DNA from: Anastrepha obliqua
Taxonomy: Eukaryota > Arthropoda > Insecta > Diptera > Tephritidae
DNA: 64,000 bases
NCBI RefSeq assembly: GCF_027943255.1
Contig: NC_072894.1
Span: 131,803,601 to 131,867,600 of the forward strand
Reading direction: 5' to 3'
Each line of letters begins with the position of its first letter. Within the stretch, counting starts at the first letter, position 1. Position numbers and translations under genes: made by a program. Below are positions 11,041 to 23,461 of this stretch, piece by piece. The notes beneath the pieces were generated by a model. That model was not told the origin of the DNA. It did no database searches and worked only from the letters and a program-made list of their open reading frames with translations.

Positions 11041-13679
11041 CGCGTTTGTAGCTACTTTATATAGGACAAACCAACTTCATAATTTTCCTCTAAATTTCCT
11101 TTAATGTCGATAAAATTAATTTAAGTCAAGTGTTGGTCAAATGGCAGACAAGAGAATTACTAGCGAGAAATTCAGCCAATTCTGGAAAATTCGTTCGAAT
11201 TAGTTTCTGTGATTATATTATTCAATGCCACAAGTGACTGTAAGAAGTCTCACTTAAAGGTGTTTGAAAAGATTTGTATGGTTTTGTTTTATTCTTCGTT
11301 TCATTTAACACTTTCCGGTACTTTTATGGCAGTATGCACAGTTAAACCCCAGCGGTCTTAGTTGTTTAGAAAAAGGGCTGGAAATATTGATCAATATGTA
11401 ATTTACATTTGTATGAACTGATGCCTTTTAATTCAGTGAACCATGGTCGCATAAAACTCACATTAAATATCAGCCGAACAATGCACGACTTTTAAATGTG
11501 AGTATACGATTACTTTATTGTCTATACATACATATGTACCCACATAAAATATGCATAATTTTAACACAATCAAGCGTCCATAAAGTTAGTACTTTGGAAG
11601 TGTCGTATAAACCGCACAAGCTGGCGTTATTTACCATAAATATCAGTTGAAACGGCTACATAATTTAGTTGTTGAAAGTTGGACAGCATGTTCTACAATA
11701 CTTATGCGAATACACACATACATATGCATGGGCATAAAATCTTGTGTATGCGCGTATAGCCTTCATATTTGAAAGCGCCGGTGATACAAAGTCTGCGGCG
11801 GGTTGATGTCGTGACGATGGCACGTAAATTTCCAAACCTCTTTTCATTTTTGTGAACTCACCAACAAAATTTACAACATCAAATCACGTTAAAAAGAGTT
11901 TGTAAAATATACATACATACATGCACACATATAATATAATAGTAGCGTGCTAACGGTAATAGAGTTAGTCATAATAGCAAATAGTGATGTGTCGTAGTGA
12001 CTGTTGGAGTCAAATTTGCAGTGGGACACGAAGGCTTAAACTAAAAAGAAAAAAGTTGTAGTAGTATAGTAAAATTATATTATATGGGCTTAGTCATTGG
12101 AAGTAGCAAAGTAGCCACAAACTATTACCTAAAATTTATGAGCTGAAAGCAGCAACAATTTAGTACCGAGAATAGCGCTTTCAACACATTACGCACATGA
12201 GCTCATACTAAAAGCGCTAAAAATAGGCTGGCTAGAAGTTTTGGTAGTAACATCAGATTTAAGTTAATTTGACACGCAGGTCTTCTAATTTCAACTGAAT
12301 GGGCATTTACAAAAATAAAAAAAGTTTTTTTTTAAATATGTCGATAAAAAACTGTACGAAATTATGAGAGCAATAATTTAAAAACGAAAATCACTACAAA
12401 TGCATTCTCATGATTAAGCGTATTTCTGTTCTGCTCTCCAACTAATTTAATATATTCCGCCTCAGTTACGCACTTAAATGACATGACAAGTTTTTTCTTT
12501 CCATTACAATAAACCAAATGAAAAATTAAAAAGGGATAAAAGTTAAAAACGAAATTGCTTTGAATTTAAGAAGAGCTAAAAACTAGAAATTCTTGCGTGG
12601 CACTTAAAATAAGTGGATGACGTGCATTTCAGCAGGTCCAACCGGAGATGATCGTTAGCCAAGACATGCAGAGACATGCAATCCGTGTAGCAGACGAGAG
12701 ACGAGGGGCACCCCAAAATAATGCACGAAAGAGCAAAAGCAGAACACAGCAAAGCCATAAAAAAGTAGCCAAACAATTTAATAAAATGCACAAAAAAAAA
12801 ACATTTTATCCCTGGCTAAAAGGTAACCTATACAAATACATATATCTTTTTTATTCCCTTCTTTTCCTTTCCCTTTTTTTACCTCATTTTGTATTATAGC
12901 CAAACACCAAAAATGCTGAGCTGCTAATTTATTTGGAGTCATGTCGTCATTGACGTAGCCCTTGCCTTTGCCTGTGTCGTCATCTAAATTATTGGTCGCC
13001 ATGTCATTATCGCACAATTGGGTATGTGTGTATGCATGTAGCTCTGTCGAAACGTCTTGTCCAGTCGGTATTTTGGTCATTTGTAAGCAGCGTGACGTAG
13101 CCAGAAAAAGACCTGACAGATGAGAGGATACCCAAGCAGGGACTGATACCTTTTGCTAAATTAGACGATATTGTTGGTTGTGTAAATGCACTGCCTTGAA
13201 TTTGAGTTAAAGTGTATGTGTGTGTATGTATGTATGTATATGTAGCTGGGTATTGGTGACGATGGATCCACCAAACGAAATTGGATGAAAGATTAGATTA
13301 GCTGTTGTATAAAGGAAAGTAGAAGTGCGAATTAAAATGTGGCGGTTGCCGCATTCTGCGACTTTAAAAATGTAATAAAGTTACTCTAAAGCCAAAACAC
13401 CAGAAACGGAAAAACCATTTATTCGGTCGTATATGGCATTTTTGAATTGTTTTCATATATATTTGTTTCTGAAACACAAAATATTCGCAGTACGTGACAT
13501 TTCAGAAGGAAAACTATTACCTGTGCCACTATTCACTTGCCCAAAAATCGTCTATACTGGGCAATGTGGAATATTTTTGTTTCATTTCAAAAGTGACGCT
13601 TAGATGTCAGATGTGAATAATTCCTAGACGGTACGTGCTTTTTATGTCATCTTTGACATTTGTCAAGTAGACAGAAGTG
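11041..13679. other. no gene recognised
   Basis: AT-rich, with a GTAT/GT microsatellite at about 13213-13243. The 100-codon minus-strand frame near 12778-13080 has no recognisable motif. Confidence 0.5.
13213..13243. repeat. GTAT/GT microsatellite
   Basis: Alternating GTATG and GT units visible directly in the sequence. Confidence 0.9.
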
Positions 13680-13900
13680 CAATTTTGGACGATAGAGCAA
13701 CGCGAATTATTGAAATTCACTAAGGAAATTGTTGAATGGTCAACCTGTAATAACAATATATCGCACAATTCGTGATTATTTTGAGTGAAATAATCGGTCG
13801 AATGAGTCGACAACTCGAAGGTTGGTAAAAAAATTCAAAAAACCGATTCTTTCGTGGATAGAAAGAAGACTCCTAGACCAAGCACCGGCTCAAAATTCGT
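13680..13900 (+). pseudogene. N-terminal scrap of a mariner-superfamily transposase
   Basis: Starts VQFWTIEQRELLKFTKEIV and, after frame changes and stops, continues with LVKKFKKTDSFVDRKKTPRP. This order (W..EQR opening, then a linker ending in a K/R-rich TGS-PRP motif) fits the DNA-binding part of D,D41D-like or related mariner transposases. No catalytic domain follows: from 13900 onward nothing recognisable remains. Confidence 0.5.
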
Positions 13901-16639
13901 GACGCATATCAAGCAGATTTCTTTGTGTATTGCAAACCATTATGAAATATTAGCAATACTTGCATATCATTCAAGCCCAATTAATTACGTATCATTTCGA
14001 ATACATGTCATTCATGGGCCTCCGTCAATTTTCCGCTGCATCCGAGCCACATTTATTTCGTCGGTCGACGATTTTGACCGTTCTTCTCGTGGCTCGTCGC
14101 ACAGAAAAATATCCAATGTGGAATCTTTGATACCTCTTAAAAATAGTCTCCCATTTTATATGCAGCTTTGAGCTTATTCAATATTTCTACAGGCTTGAGT
14201 ACGTCAAAGGCAATAAAGTATTGGGTAACTAATTTCCTGCTGTTTCGGTGACAGAATTTTTACTGATGGCGCATCACTTATTTTAGGTTTCTTTGTCTCT
14301 ATTCAAAGATGAAACATCGAATTAAAATTAAATGGCATTTACAAATTTTTCAAAAAAATAAAAAATACCATCAAGTTAAGGCACCTTTAATAGTCCCCAC
14401 GTATGATGGAACTGGCATCGTAAAAATCATCATAGTGCAATGAAAATTCTACCAAAAAATATTGCAAAGATCAGCCTATCCTAAAAATATTAAAAATAAT
14501 TATGCAGTGCTGCATGAAAGAGCAGGAGTGGCTCTAATATTAGGTATTGTACAAAAACGTTCGTAGTGACATTCTAATGCCATAATTTGATATAAATCCC
14601 ATAGCCCTAACTATGTTACTCTCTTTCTCGAAATACAGCGTAAAAATTTAAAAAATGTTTGCTCATATTTTTCGAAATCACCTTGTAGATCAGTAATGTG
14701 TTTAGAAAGCGATAATTTCTTGATCGAATTATACAAAAATTAATCAGTCGCATTTCTAGGCGCAAAAGTCTTTGCTTGTGCAGATGCACATACATACACA
14801 CATCAGGCATATATACCAGCCTTTACTGGCAGCGTACAAAAAAAAACTCTCAAGCCAATCCCTCAATGCTATATAACTTAAGCAATAATAATATGCACAA
14901 TAGTAGGCTTGTTTTTTGGTTTGACAATCTGATAATTTTCTTAAGAACACAAAAGAGTCTCAGATTCACCAGCTTACCCACATCACTAAGTTCCCAATGA
15001 ACAGCGGAATCAGTTTAAAAAGGATCATAAATCATCAGAAATCAGATATAAAAAACAAAAGGAAGCAAACAACTCATAAACATAAAGAAGATATGATTTT
15101 GTATTGAAAAAGAGTGATAGCAAAAAATGGTATAAGCAACTCACGCAAAATTCAAGAAACAGGTAGCGCAGGGAGGCAGAATAGCGGCTCATTCGTAATA
15201 GCCGGCAGCTACATGTTTCAACACGTCCAGGAACGTATTTTAAAAGCAGAGATCAGGTTGAAAAGAGAAACCTAAAAGTAAAAAAGAGACGCGGAAGGTA
15301 AATATAAAATAAATGAAAACTAATGAATTCAATAAGAACAAATTTCTTCACTTGCATCATTTCAAGTAAAGTGGTTGTGGTATGAAACGAGAATAATAAT
15401 AAGTGTCTGAGTAAAAAAGGAGAAGGAAAATCACGGCGAGGCTAGAGATTACAAGTGCATAACATACAATCAAATATAGGCTGAACGCAATTTACTAAAA
15501 AGGGGAATGAAGTACTTCGATCATAGAAAATTACAAAAAAATAAGTAAATGGCTGAGGCGGTAACCTTCACGTATCGTTGCCTAATTGGACACAGAATAA
15601 AAAGCAGAGGTCTGGTATCCACATGCGCACATGTGTAGAAATATATCTATGTATGAGTATGTATGTATGTATGCATTTGTAGAGACACAAATATGTCGCA
15701 CGCAAGGATGATAGATTTACAAGGTTTGCTCTTTAACTATGGTGACATAGAATATTATAAAGGGAGCTTAGGTTACCACGTCATATGGGAGGTTCGGCAG
15801 CCGAATTCTGCACGATAATTTCGCATGCATTCACACACTCGTCCAATCAGTCGTTGTTCAGATAGCAACAAAGTGTCATTGGTTGATTTTTTTCGTATAT
15901 CACCAACACAATCCCAATTATTTTTTTGTAAACACATCCCAAGTGACGTGAGCCCATCAAATGATGCTGTCAAATTCGCTCAGAGCCGAATAACGGTCTG
16001 TTATTAAGCACACCTCTCAAAATCGTTTCAACATGTGTTGCACGTATTAGCAAATTAAATACCTACAAAAACACCCCCAATAAGGATATTCAATGTTAAC
16101 CAACTACTTTTTATGAGCTATAGTTTTTTTTCCAATTTTATATAAAAAAACGACTAAATCAGAGATCCAAAATGGAACGATGATAACATCAGCCAATCTT
16201 GGGCCAGCCAAGGCCGTTTAACAGCATAAAAAATTTCTAATAAATGTTTTGAATGCTGCTGACTGGATATTCATTGGCTTCATTCGTCGCTATACATTCG
16301 AATTTTCTTATCCGTATGCCTTATAAACAGCTGTGACAGTTGTTTTTCGTTCTCACTTAGAGTTGGAGACGACAGTCACTTGGAGTTCTTATGACTAACT
16401 TTCGATAAATAGAACTCAGCGTTTTGAAAAAATCTTTCTTTAACAGTCTCGGCTAAAGCTAATTAATCTAGAATCTCTAGAAAAGAGAAGGAAAGTCATT
16501 TCACTTCCGTTTATTGTTATTGTTAATGGCATCTTCGACTGTCCACTTCTACTTGAGCGAGTAAGCTTTAATGTTCCGCGATAAAGTCTTCGCAATTTTT
16601 AACCATTTTATAGGGAAAACTTAAAGACTAAATTTGTGA
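13901..16639. other. no gene recognised
   Basis: Mixed AT-rich DNA with a GTAT microsatellite near 15650-15674. I see no supported coding region. Confidence 0.5.
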
Positions 16640-16857
16640 GACTATAATTCATTATCGCCCATACTCCAGACTTCTAACGAGGAGGGGATTGCGAAAACGA
16701 ATGAATATTTTTCAGAGTTGGACAAATTCTATTCTCGGAAGGCTTCCATAAACTAGAACAAAGTTGGACAAAGTGTATAAGATTAAAAGAGGCTATGTTG
16801 AAAAATACTAAATACTTAAGTAGTTTTTATTTTTGCACTTTTCAAACGACCCTCGTA
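16640..16857 (+). pseudogene. C-terminal end of a D,D34D-type mariner
   Basis: Reads SNEEGIAKTNEYFSELDKFY and, after a frameshift, TKLDKVYKIKRGYVEKY, the characteristic end of mariner transposases of the type found at 35220-35750. It is followed by a terminal-repeat-like TTTCAAACGACCCTCG ending at 16855 and TA. The front of the element and its left repeat are missing, so this is a 5'-deleted relic. Confidence 0.65.
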
Positions 16858-19072
16858 TAACCAGTTCAAACTTTCTCTACAGGGTAGCTACTCATGTTTA
16901 CACACATATAACTGCATTCTTTATAACCTACTAATTGTGCACCTGTGTCTTTGCCACAGACAAATCTAACAAAGCCCATTAAATATGAAGCAGTCGAGCA
17001 TACAAACTATTTTGAGGGTACCTCGAGGCAGCCAACACACAGGCACATATATACACATACAATGTGCGTCCCAAAATGATAAGTGATCCTCAGCGCAGAG
17101 TGCGTAAACAACAAGTAGCAACAAGAAAAAAAGTGGTTTGTAATCAAATGCCAGACGACATCCCTGTGCAGCAGATGAGACGGGGCAAATCAATGCGAGC
17201 GGCAATGTCTGTAAATGTACATAAAGTGCAATTTGAAATGCTTGTAGACCGTCGTCAGTGACTTGACATGTTTGCCACGCACAATGTGATCTGATCCTTT
17301 TCGATTTGGCAATGCACTTTTTCTGCATGCTCTGGCCGATCCTTTTTCTGCGCGCCAACTCCAATTCGAATTGCCTTTGTGGCACACTTGCTGTTGCCAG
17401 GTCCATGTCTGCAGTTGCATTAGAACTTCAACATACTAGAGTGTAATACTGTTTTTGTTGCTATTGCTGGCGGCTTGTTGGTGCGGGCATGTGACTCACC
17501 GACTCAATGCCCAGCCTCATTCACACACAATTATACTGATTTCCTAGGGGCAAATGTTTGGGCTGTCGCTGCTGGTGCTCAATGTCTCATTTTCTTTGGT
17601 TCATAGCATTCCATTTTTTTTTTTTTCAACATAGTTTTGCGCCCTTTTTTTTGCTGTTAGAAAAAAAATTTTTAGCTGTTTTTTCTTCTCTTCACTTTTG
17701 TGATGGCATTGTCCTGGCAGAAAACTCAATCCCCTAGTGGACTAGGCTCCTCACAATGGCACTAGCAATCCGTATTTACCACTAACACTACTTGCTACTG
17801 CTGCTACTGCTGCTGCTGCTTCTTCGCCTTTATGTCCCTCATTGTGTTCTTCTGCTTATTGCTCGAATGCGTGCATTGTCAGCACTATGATGGATTTTCC
17901 GCATATGGCATTGTTTGTGACTCGTCTATGGAACACCCCTCTTGGTGCAAATAATCCCCATAATTCCATGGAAGAGCATTCCCACGCTCGCAGAATCGTG
18001 CGTTCTTCTCTTTTCCTTTTTTTCTGCTCCATTGCAATCGAACATTTCTTTTATTCTCTATTAGTTGCTGTTTCGTGCCTGGCGCGCTTCAGCAACTTCA
18101 CCTGTATCGAGGCAGTATCTTTACATTCCTATTTGGAAGTGCGTTGACGTAGCCTCATCCTCTGCTCACAACTGCTTTTATATGTATGTATGTATGCGTA
18201 TGTGTGAGTCCGCTATTTCGCTCCTCATATGCGCATTAACGGCATAGTGCATATCTGTATACATGTGTGTATGTGTGTATGTGTGCATGTATGTCGTTCT
18301 TGTATAGTGCCATTGTATAGCCAGTTGCACCAAAAAGCGACCTAAACACCTGAAACTGTTCTACAAGGTGTCCTTTTTTTGGTTTTTTTTACTACAAAAC
18401 ATCAATAGAGTATTTGTCATCCGCTTCTCTGTAAAGGGTATATTTTTCCAGCGGGCATAAATTTGCAATTCCTGAGTCCCTATTTTATGCCATGTTTAGT
18501 GGGCAGCCCTAATTATGTGAAGGGATGCATGGTACTTATTGTTGTCAAAAACAATTATGACACTTATTGTTAAATAAGGATTTGTATGGGATGGTATGAA
18601 TATAAAAAAATGCCGAAGTTATTGGTAAGTGCACACATGCAAGTTCGTACATACACATGTGCACACACACATAGGAATTTGCAAGTATGCGTGGCATTTC
18701 ATTTTCGTTGTAGGTTTTTGCATAAGCCATTTCACTCTCGAGTGAGTTCCGTCGACAAATCGGATAACTAAAATGCATATAACACAGTGCAACAAAATCG
18801 AAAAAAAATTATGCCTAAGGACACATAATATTTTTCTGATAGACTATAATCGTAGAAAATAATAAGGCACGTATTTTAATTTAATTTAAAGAAACTGCAT
18901 GGATTCCTAGAATCCATTATTTTAAAAGCTGATGAGAAAAAACTATCTGTTAAGTTTGAATAAAAACCCTTTTCACTGAGAATAGCTGATCAAACTATAG
19001 TACCCCTTCGCCATTGCTGTCGGGTTTTTCGTTAAGTAAACTTCAACATGGAAAATGATATTAAAAATATAG
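16858..19072. other. no gene recognised; CTG and GT-rich simple repeats
   Basis: Somewhat higher GC between 17440 and 18170, with a (CTG)n stretch near 17794-17823 and GTAT/GT microsatellites at 18178-18200 and 18258-18295. Open frames of 76-146 codons here lack known motifs. The composition resembles non-coding DNA near or within fly genes, but I cannot support a gene. Confidence 0.45.
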
Positions 19073-20330
19073 AGCCACTGGTTCTGATCAAATTTCACCT
19101 GAAAATCTGAAACTTATAGATGACGAGGATTTACAACTCTTAGTAAAACCTTTCAATCATTTGTATGATACCGGCCAATATCCTTCGGAGTGGCTGAAAT
19201 CCAAGCAAACGAAATTCGGCTACCGAGCATGAATGAGTACTCAAGAAAACTTATCCTGTGTCCAGATGCTTGTTGAAAACTCTAAAAATGTACAAAAATA
19301 TATATATTTTAATGCATCATAGACTACGAAAAGCATTTGTCCCTGTGCAACCTGTCAAATATTTATTTCAATATAACAAATAATTATATTCAATATTCGA
19401 AGATCTTCGGGTGTCTAAGAAAAAGATATCCAAGCAATTCAGAATTAGTGATATATTATCACCAAGCAGCGCTCACTATAATTGAAGGTGACCGCACTGA
19501 TATCACCGCAGCGATATCAAAAGGGGGACAAGAAGGCTCTGCTCTTTACTGCTCTTTAATGTATACTCCGACAGAATATTCTAGGAAGGATTAGAAAGTA
19601 TCAAAGTAAATGGCGTCATTGTAAACAACATCAGGCACACCAGCGATACAACTTTATTATGTGACTGTATGGAGGGCCTTCAGAAACTGGTCGACAATGC
19701 CAAAATGCACAGTCAACTACCCGGTCTCAAAATCAACATCAACACAACTAAATAAATGGTTGTTAGCCAAAGAATCAATAGTCAACAATACTCCTGTAAA
19801 AAGAGTAAGTAAATTTAGATACCTTGAGTACCTGGTCAACGAGAACTGGGATGTCTCAACAGAAATGTGATGTAGCATTGAAATTGTAAGTCCGCATTTT
19901 TTAGATATGATTAAGTCGTAAAATGTCGCGACTTCAATCTGCAACTAAATGGCATGGAAATATGAACTACAAATCTGTGAGGCATGAACAGACCGGAAGC
20001 ATTTGCAATGTGGCTACTCCGGAGATTACTTTAAATAGCCTGGGTTGAAAACGTTTCTAATAAAGAAGTGCTGCGAAGAGTTCATAGTGACAGACCACGG
20101 CTCAGGTATTGAAAAACAACGTATCTGGGTCCTATTCTGCGAAATTCGAAATATGAGCTACTACAACTAATATTGCAGGGCAAGCTCTATGGAAGAAAAG
20201 GAATCAGACGTACGCAGTTTTCTTTTTCGCAGAACATACATAAGTCGGTGTACAACGTGTGGGTCACCTCTTGGAAGCAGCTAGAGGCCGCGCATTATTT
20301 TCAAATATAGTTCAAAATTTGCATAAAAAA
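19073..20330 (+). pseudogene. Non-LTR retrotransposon reverse transcriptase, decayed (RTE-like)
   Basis: In order: ATGSDQISPENLKLIDDED and NHLYDTGQYPSEWLKS (RT fingers region); a deletion; DYEKAF (19322); SKGGQEGSALYCSLM at the position of the RT VRQGC..SP motif; VNGVIVNNIRHTSDTTLL with the YADD box destroyed; VNNTPVKRVSKFRYLEYLVN; then MWLLRRLL*IAWVENVSNKE, LRRVHSDRPRL and ILRNSKYELLQLILQGKLYG. This C-terminal block (WC.RRLLRI.W...V.N.EVL, GHI.R) is known from endonuclease/RT retrotransposons of the RTE/BovB type; the clade is my inference. Many stops and frameshifts. The 5' part (endonuclease) is absent. Confidence 0.8.
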
Positions 20331-20566
20331 TAAAAAATGTAACAATTTATTACTTTTAAATTGTATAGTACCTTCCATCCGAAGACGAATAGCGAATAAA
20401 GAAGACGATTTTACCGTATATTTGTATCAGTAATTTTTTCATTTCATGACAGACCAAAGTTTATAATACCAATTTTTAATGAAATTCTTGGATAATATAG
20501 CAAAACTATTTCTTAAATCATCCCAAATTCATTGAAATATTTATAAATCTTATTTTGAAATGCTAC
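20331..20566. other. AT-rich spacer
   Basis: Short AT-rich spacer between the retrotransposon relic and the TTAA-type repeat. Confidence 0.5.
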
Positions 20567-21285
20567 TTATGGTAGTAGCCCGGTGTGACCGGTTCAAAAA
20601 ATCAATTTTTTTTTACATTTTTTGGAAGAAAAACACCTTAAAAATATACTACAAAAATTTCAGACAGAAATTTTAATTATTTTTAAAGTTATAGCTAAAA
20701 TAAGAGAGCGCGCCGTAGTGTGTAAGAAAGCGTGTGACACGCCAGCAGCAACTGCTCTGACCGTCTTTAAACGCGTTTTCCTCAAAACCATGTTTTCGAA
20801 ATTTCGGGGAATCACTGACTCAAAATTATTCAACCGATTTGGCTAAAAATTTAACGTGTTATTCTAGACGCACATATCTAGATCCCGGACCTTTAACAAC
20901 TTTAATTTTCTAAACTATTTAATTTAAACAATTTATGAAGAAAAAAAATTAGATTTTGAGAACTTTTTTCACAAGCCCGACATTTTGGTTTTGTTGTTTT
21001 ATTTTTATGTATATTTTATATTCGGGATCTAAAATAAAGTCTACAGAATAATAATATCTTTGAATTTTTTATTTCAGATGACTTTGGAAGAATGTGTGTT
21101 TCCCCGAACCAACTCATCTTTTTTTAAGGACTCCTCTTTGTTATCAAAAATTGTAAACAAATTAATATAAAATTAACTTAAAAAAAATTTGTTTATATAC
21201 TTCAAAACACCAATAAACACATGTAAAAACTTTAAAACGATCGCATTTTATTTAAAAATTTTACAAAAGATGCATGAAAAAACGT
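20567..21285 (+). mobile_element. TTAA-type hairpin repeat, copy 2
   Basis: The left end TTATGGTAGTAGCCCGG corresponds to TTAAGGTAGTAATCTGG in copy 3. It has the core CTTTAAACGCGTTTTCCTC (about 20766-20784), then GAAATTTCGG, CAACCGATTTGGCTAAAAATT, and a hairpin with arms near 20858-20889 and 21021-21055 (AGATCCCGGA against TTCGGGATCT, TTATTCTAGAC against GTCTACAGAATAA). It continues TTATTTCAGATGAC (about 21072-21085) and an A-rich end similar to copy 3 (AAAAAACGT near 21278-21288). The right terminus is not well defined. No coding capacity. Confidence 0.7.
20858..21055. repeat. Internal hairpin of TTAA-type repeat copy 2
   Basis: The inner stem pairs AGATCCCGGA (20880-20889) with TTCGGGATCT (21021-21030); the outer stem pairs TTATTCTAGAC with GTCTACAGAATAA, with a two-base bulge. 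Confidence 0.75.
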
Positions 21286-21289
21286 CGAA

Positions 21290-21640
21290 CGTCGCCTTAT
21301 GTCCTTGCCCTTAATTTGTGCTATCTTCCTCTTAATTAGCGCGATAACCGCTTACGCGATTTTGGCCGAGTTTAACAATGCGCGCCAGTCGTTTCTTTCT
21401 CGTGCAAACCGGCGCCAATTGGACACACCAAATGAAGGCAAGTCCTTCTCCACCACCTGATCTTTCCAACGCAGAGGAGGCCTGCCGCTTCCTCTGCTAA
21501 CACCAGCTGGTACCGCATCGAATACTTTCAGAGCCGGAGCGTTTGTATCCATTCGGACGACATGACCCAGCCAACGTAGCCGCTAGATCTTTATTCGCTG
21601 CGCTATGTCTATGTAGTCGTAAAGCTCATACAGCTATTTG
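21290..21640 (-). pseudogene. C-terminus and 3' tail of a non-LTR retrotransposon
   Basis: The minus strand reads LYDYIDIAQRIKI*RLRWLGHVVRMD, then TNAPALKVF, SGRPPLRWKDQVVEKDLPSF and GVSNWRRFARERNDWRALL, a familiar end of endonuclease/RT polyproteins (RLRWLGHV.RM ... GRP..RW.D ... W...A.DR..WR). It is open for 66 codons (21352-21552), then a 3' UTR AGCGGTTATCGCGCTAATTAA follows (21332-21350 in + coordinates). The RT domain itself is absent: a severe 5' truncation, which is normal for these elements. The tail resembles the SINE tail of this window (see findings). Confidence 0.8.
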
Positions 21641-23461
21641 CGTTATAAAACTTAAAAATCTGCTTTGATAAACAGAATAACTTGCTAAGCAAAAGTAAGA
21701 TCAGGCACTTCTATGAGGCTTACCCACCATCAACATCAGAAAAATACTATAAGACTCCTGGGCTTAAAACTTTTTTTCATTTTGTTGCACTGTGTAACAG
21801 GTGTGGTATTGTGTGACTGGATTTGCATTTTCTTTACTTATCCACATATTTTTCTCTTTTATAACAGCGCGTCTCGATAAACAGTTTAAGGGCATAACTG
21901 TTAGAGATTAGAATTCGAAAATCCCTTTGTTTTGCAATTGCGTGCCTTGCTTTATTTTCGTGATTGTAGGTAATGAATGGAAATTTCTACAAATCTATTA
22001 AATATTTGTGTAAAAAAGGTGGCATATTTGGACTTTGAAAGGAAATAATTGGTTTTTTTCTTACTTTTTAGTTTGCTTGTTGCTTTTAATAAATTTGAAA
22101 GATTGAATTTAATTGATAACTAATGGCTTTATTTCACCTTTAAATATTAAAAATTTCTATTTCTATTTATATCCTGCAAAGTCGAATCAAAAAACAAAAG
22201 AAAAGGATCAGAAATCGATTGAAATCTTTCGGTATGCTTGCTGCTGAGTACTTTTTGAAGTATGTTTTTGTTTTTGGAATTTTTCGCCCAACCCTTCATA
22301 CCGTTCATTTTTAAGGAATGCACACAAATAACTATTCCATGCCAGGCTTCTTGTGGAATCGCTAAAAAGTACAAAATAATGCTTCTGCGTTTATTCTCTT
22401 GTCGTTGTTAGCTACAATTTTGTATTGCGACAATTTCATTTTGCATGTTTCCTGACAATTTTGCTGTTACACAAACTAAACTGAATAAATAAAATCCGCC
22501 TTTGCTCGTATTATTACATTTTTATTTTTCATTTAATTTTTTCCTTTTTTCAAATATCTCAGTTTGTACTATGTACATGCAAACTCTCTTGTACGTGCGC
22601 CTCTGCGTGTGTGTGTGTGCACTGGTAATACAAGCCTACACCTATACATAGATAAAGTTGTATAAACATAACAAAACGTAAAGCCAAAATAACTATGTGC
22701 AAATAGTTGTGATAACAATCACAACAACAAACAATACAGCATGCAAAGGCCCTATAGTTGGTGACAATACGAAACAAAAACAAGAAAAATAGAGTGAAAA
22801 AATTAAAGTTTCACAGAAAAAGTTGTTAGGAAAAATTCCGCACAGGCGGCGCTCATAAAACTCTGACAAATTCACGAGAATTTCGTTTATGCATGTCGCT
22901 GCTTGTAGTTGGAATAAAAATGTAAATGCAATACAACTCAGTACCAGCAGCAATTATTGTTGACATTTCAGCGTTGGCATGAACACGCAGCATTTTAAAT
23001 GCATACTTTCGCGTACAAATACACACACATCCATAAACATGTACATGTGTATGTGTGTATGAATATTTGCATGGAAAATATAAAATACAAAGTAAATTTT
23101 TATCAAAGCAAAACCTTTAGGCTGATTTAAGCCAGATGCGACAGACACGCAATGGATGATACATGAAACTATAAACATTTACTTTTAATGACATAAAAAA
23201 ATCTGTGACGAGGAAAAGTATTGGGTAGAGATTTAAATGCAGTAATTAAAGTTTCGCTTTTTTTTGTTTTTGTACAGCAGTCGCTGAAAGGCATATATTT
23301 CAGCTGAAAAGCTTCCCATCAAGGTTTTTTTGCAATTTAAATGCGGAATAAAGACTTTTAAAATGTTAAAACTTTAATCGAAATGCACCAAAATGACGAG
23401 CTGACTTGAAATAAAGAGCAATCAAAATCAAATCAAAAAGGATTTTTAAATATTTGAATAA
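21641..23461. other. no gene recognised
   Basis: AT-rich with GT repeats near 22604-22621 and 23030-23060. Open frames of 66-86 codons have no motif and look like chance. Confidence 0.5.

Noticed and set aside
13854..14171. 105-codon plus-strand frame as a gene
   Set aside because: Its first 15 residues are the end of a mariner N-terminal relic, and the rest has no motif.
17064..18247. Several frames of 60-146 codons in a GC-richer patch
   Set aside because: No start context, splice pattern or protein motif; overlapping frames on both strands and CTG repeats explain them.
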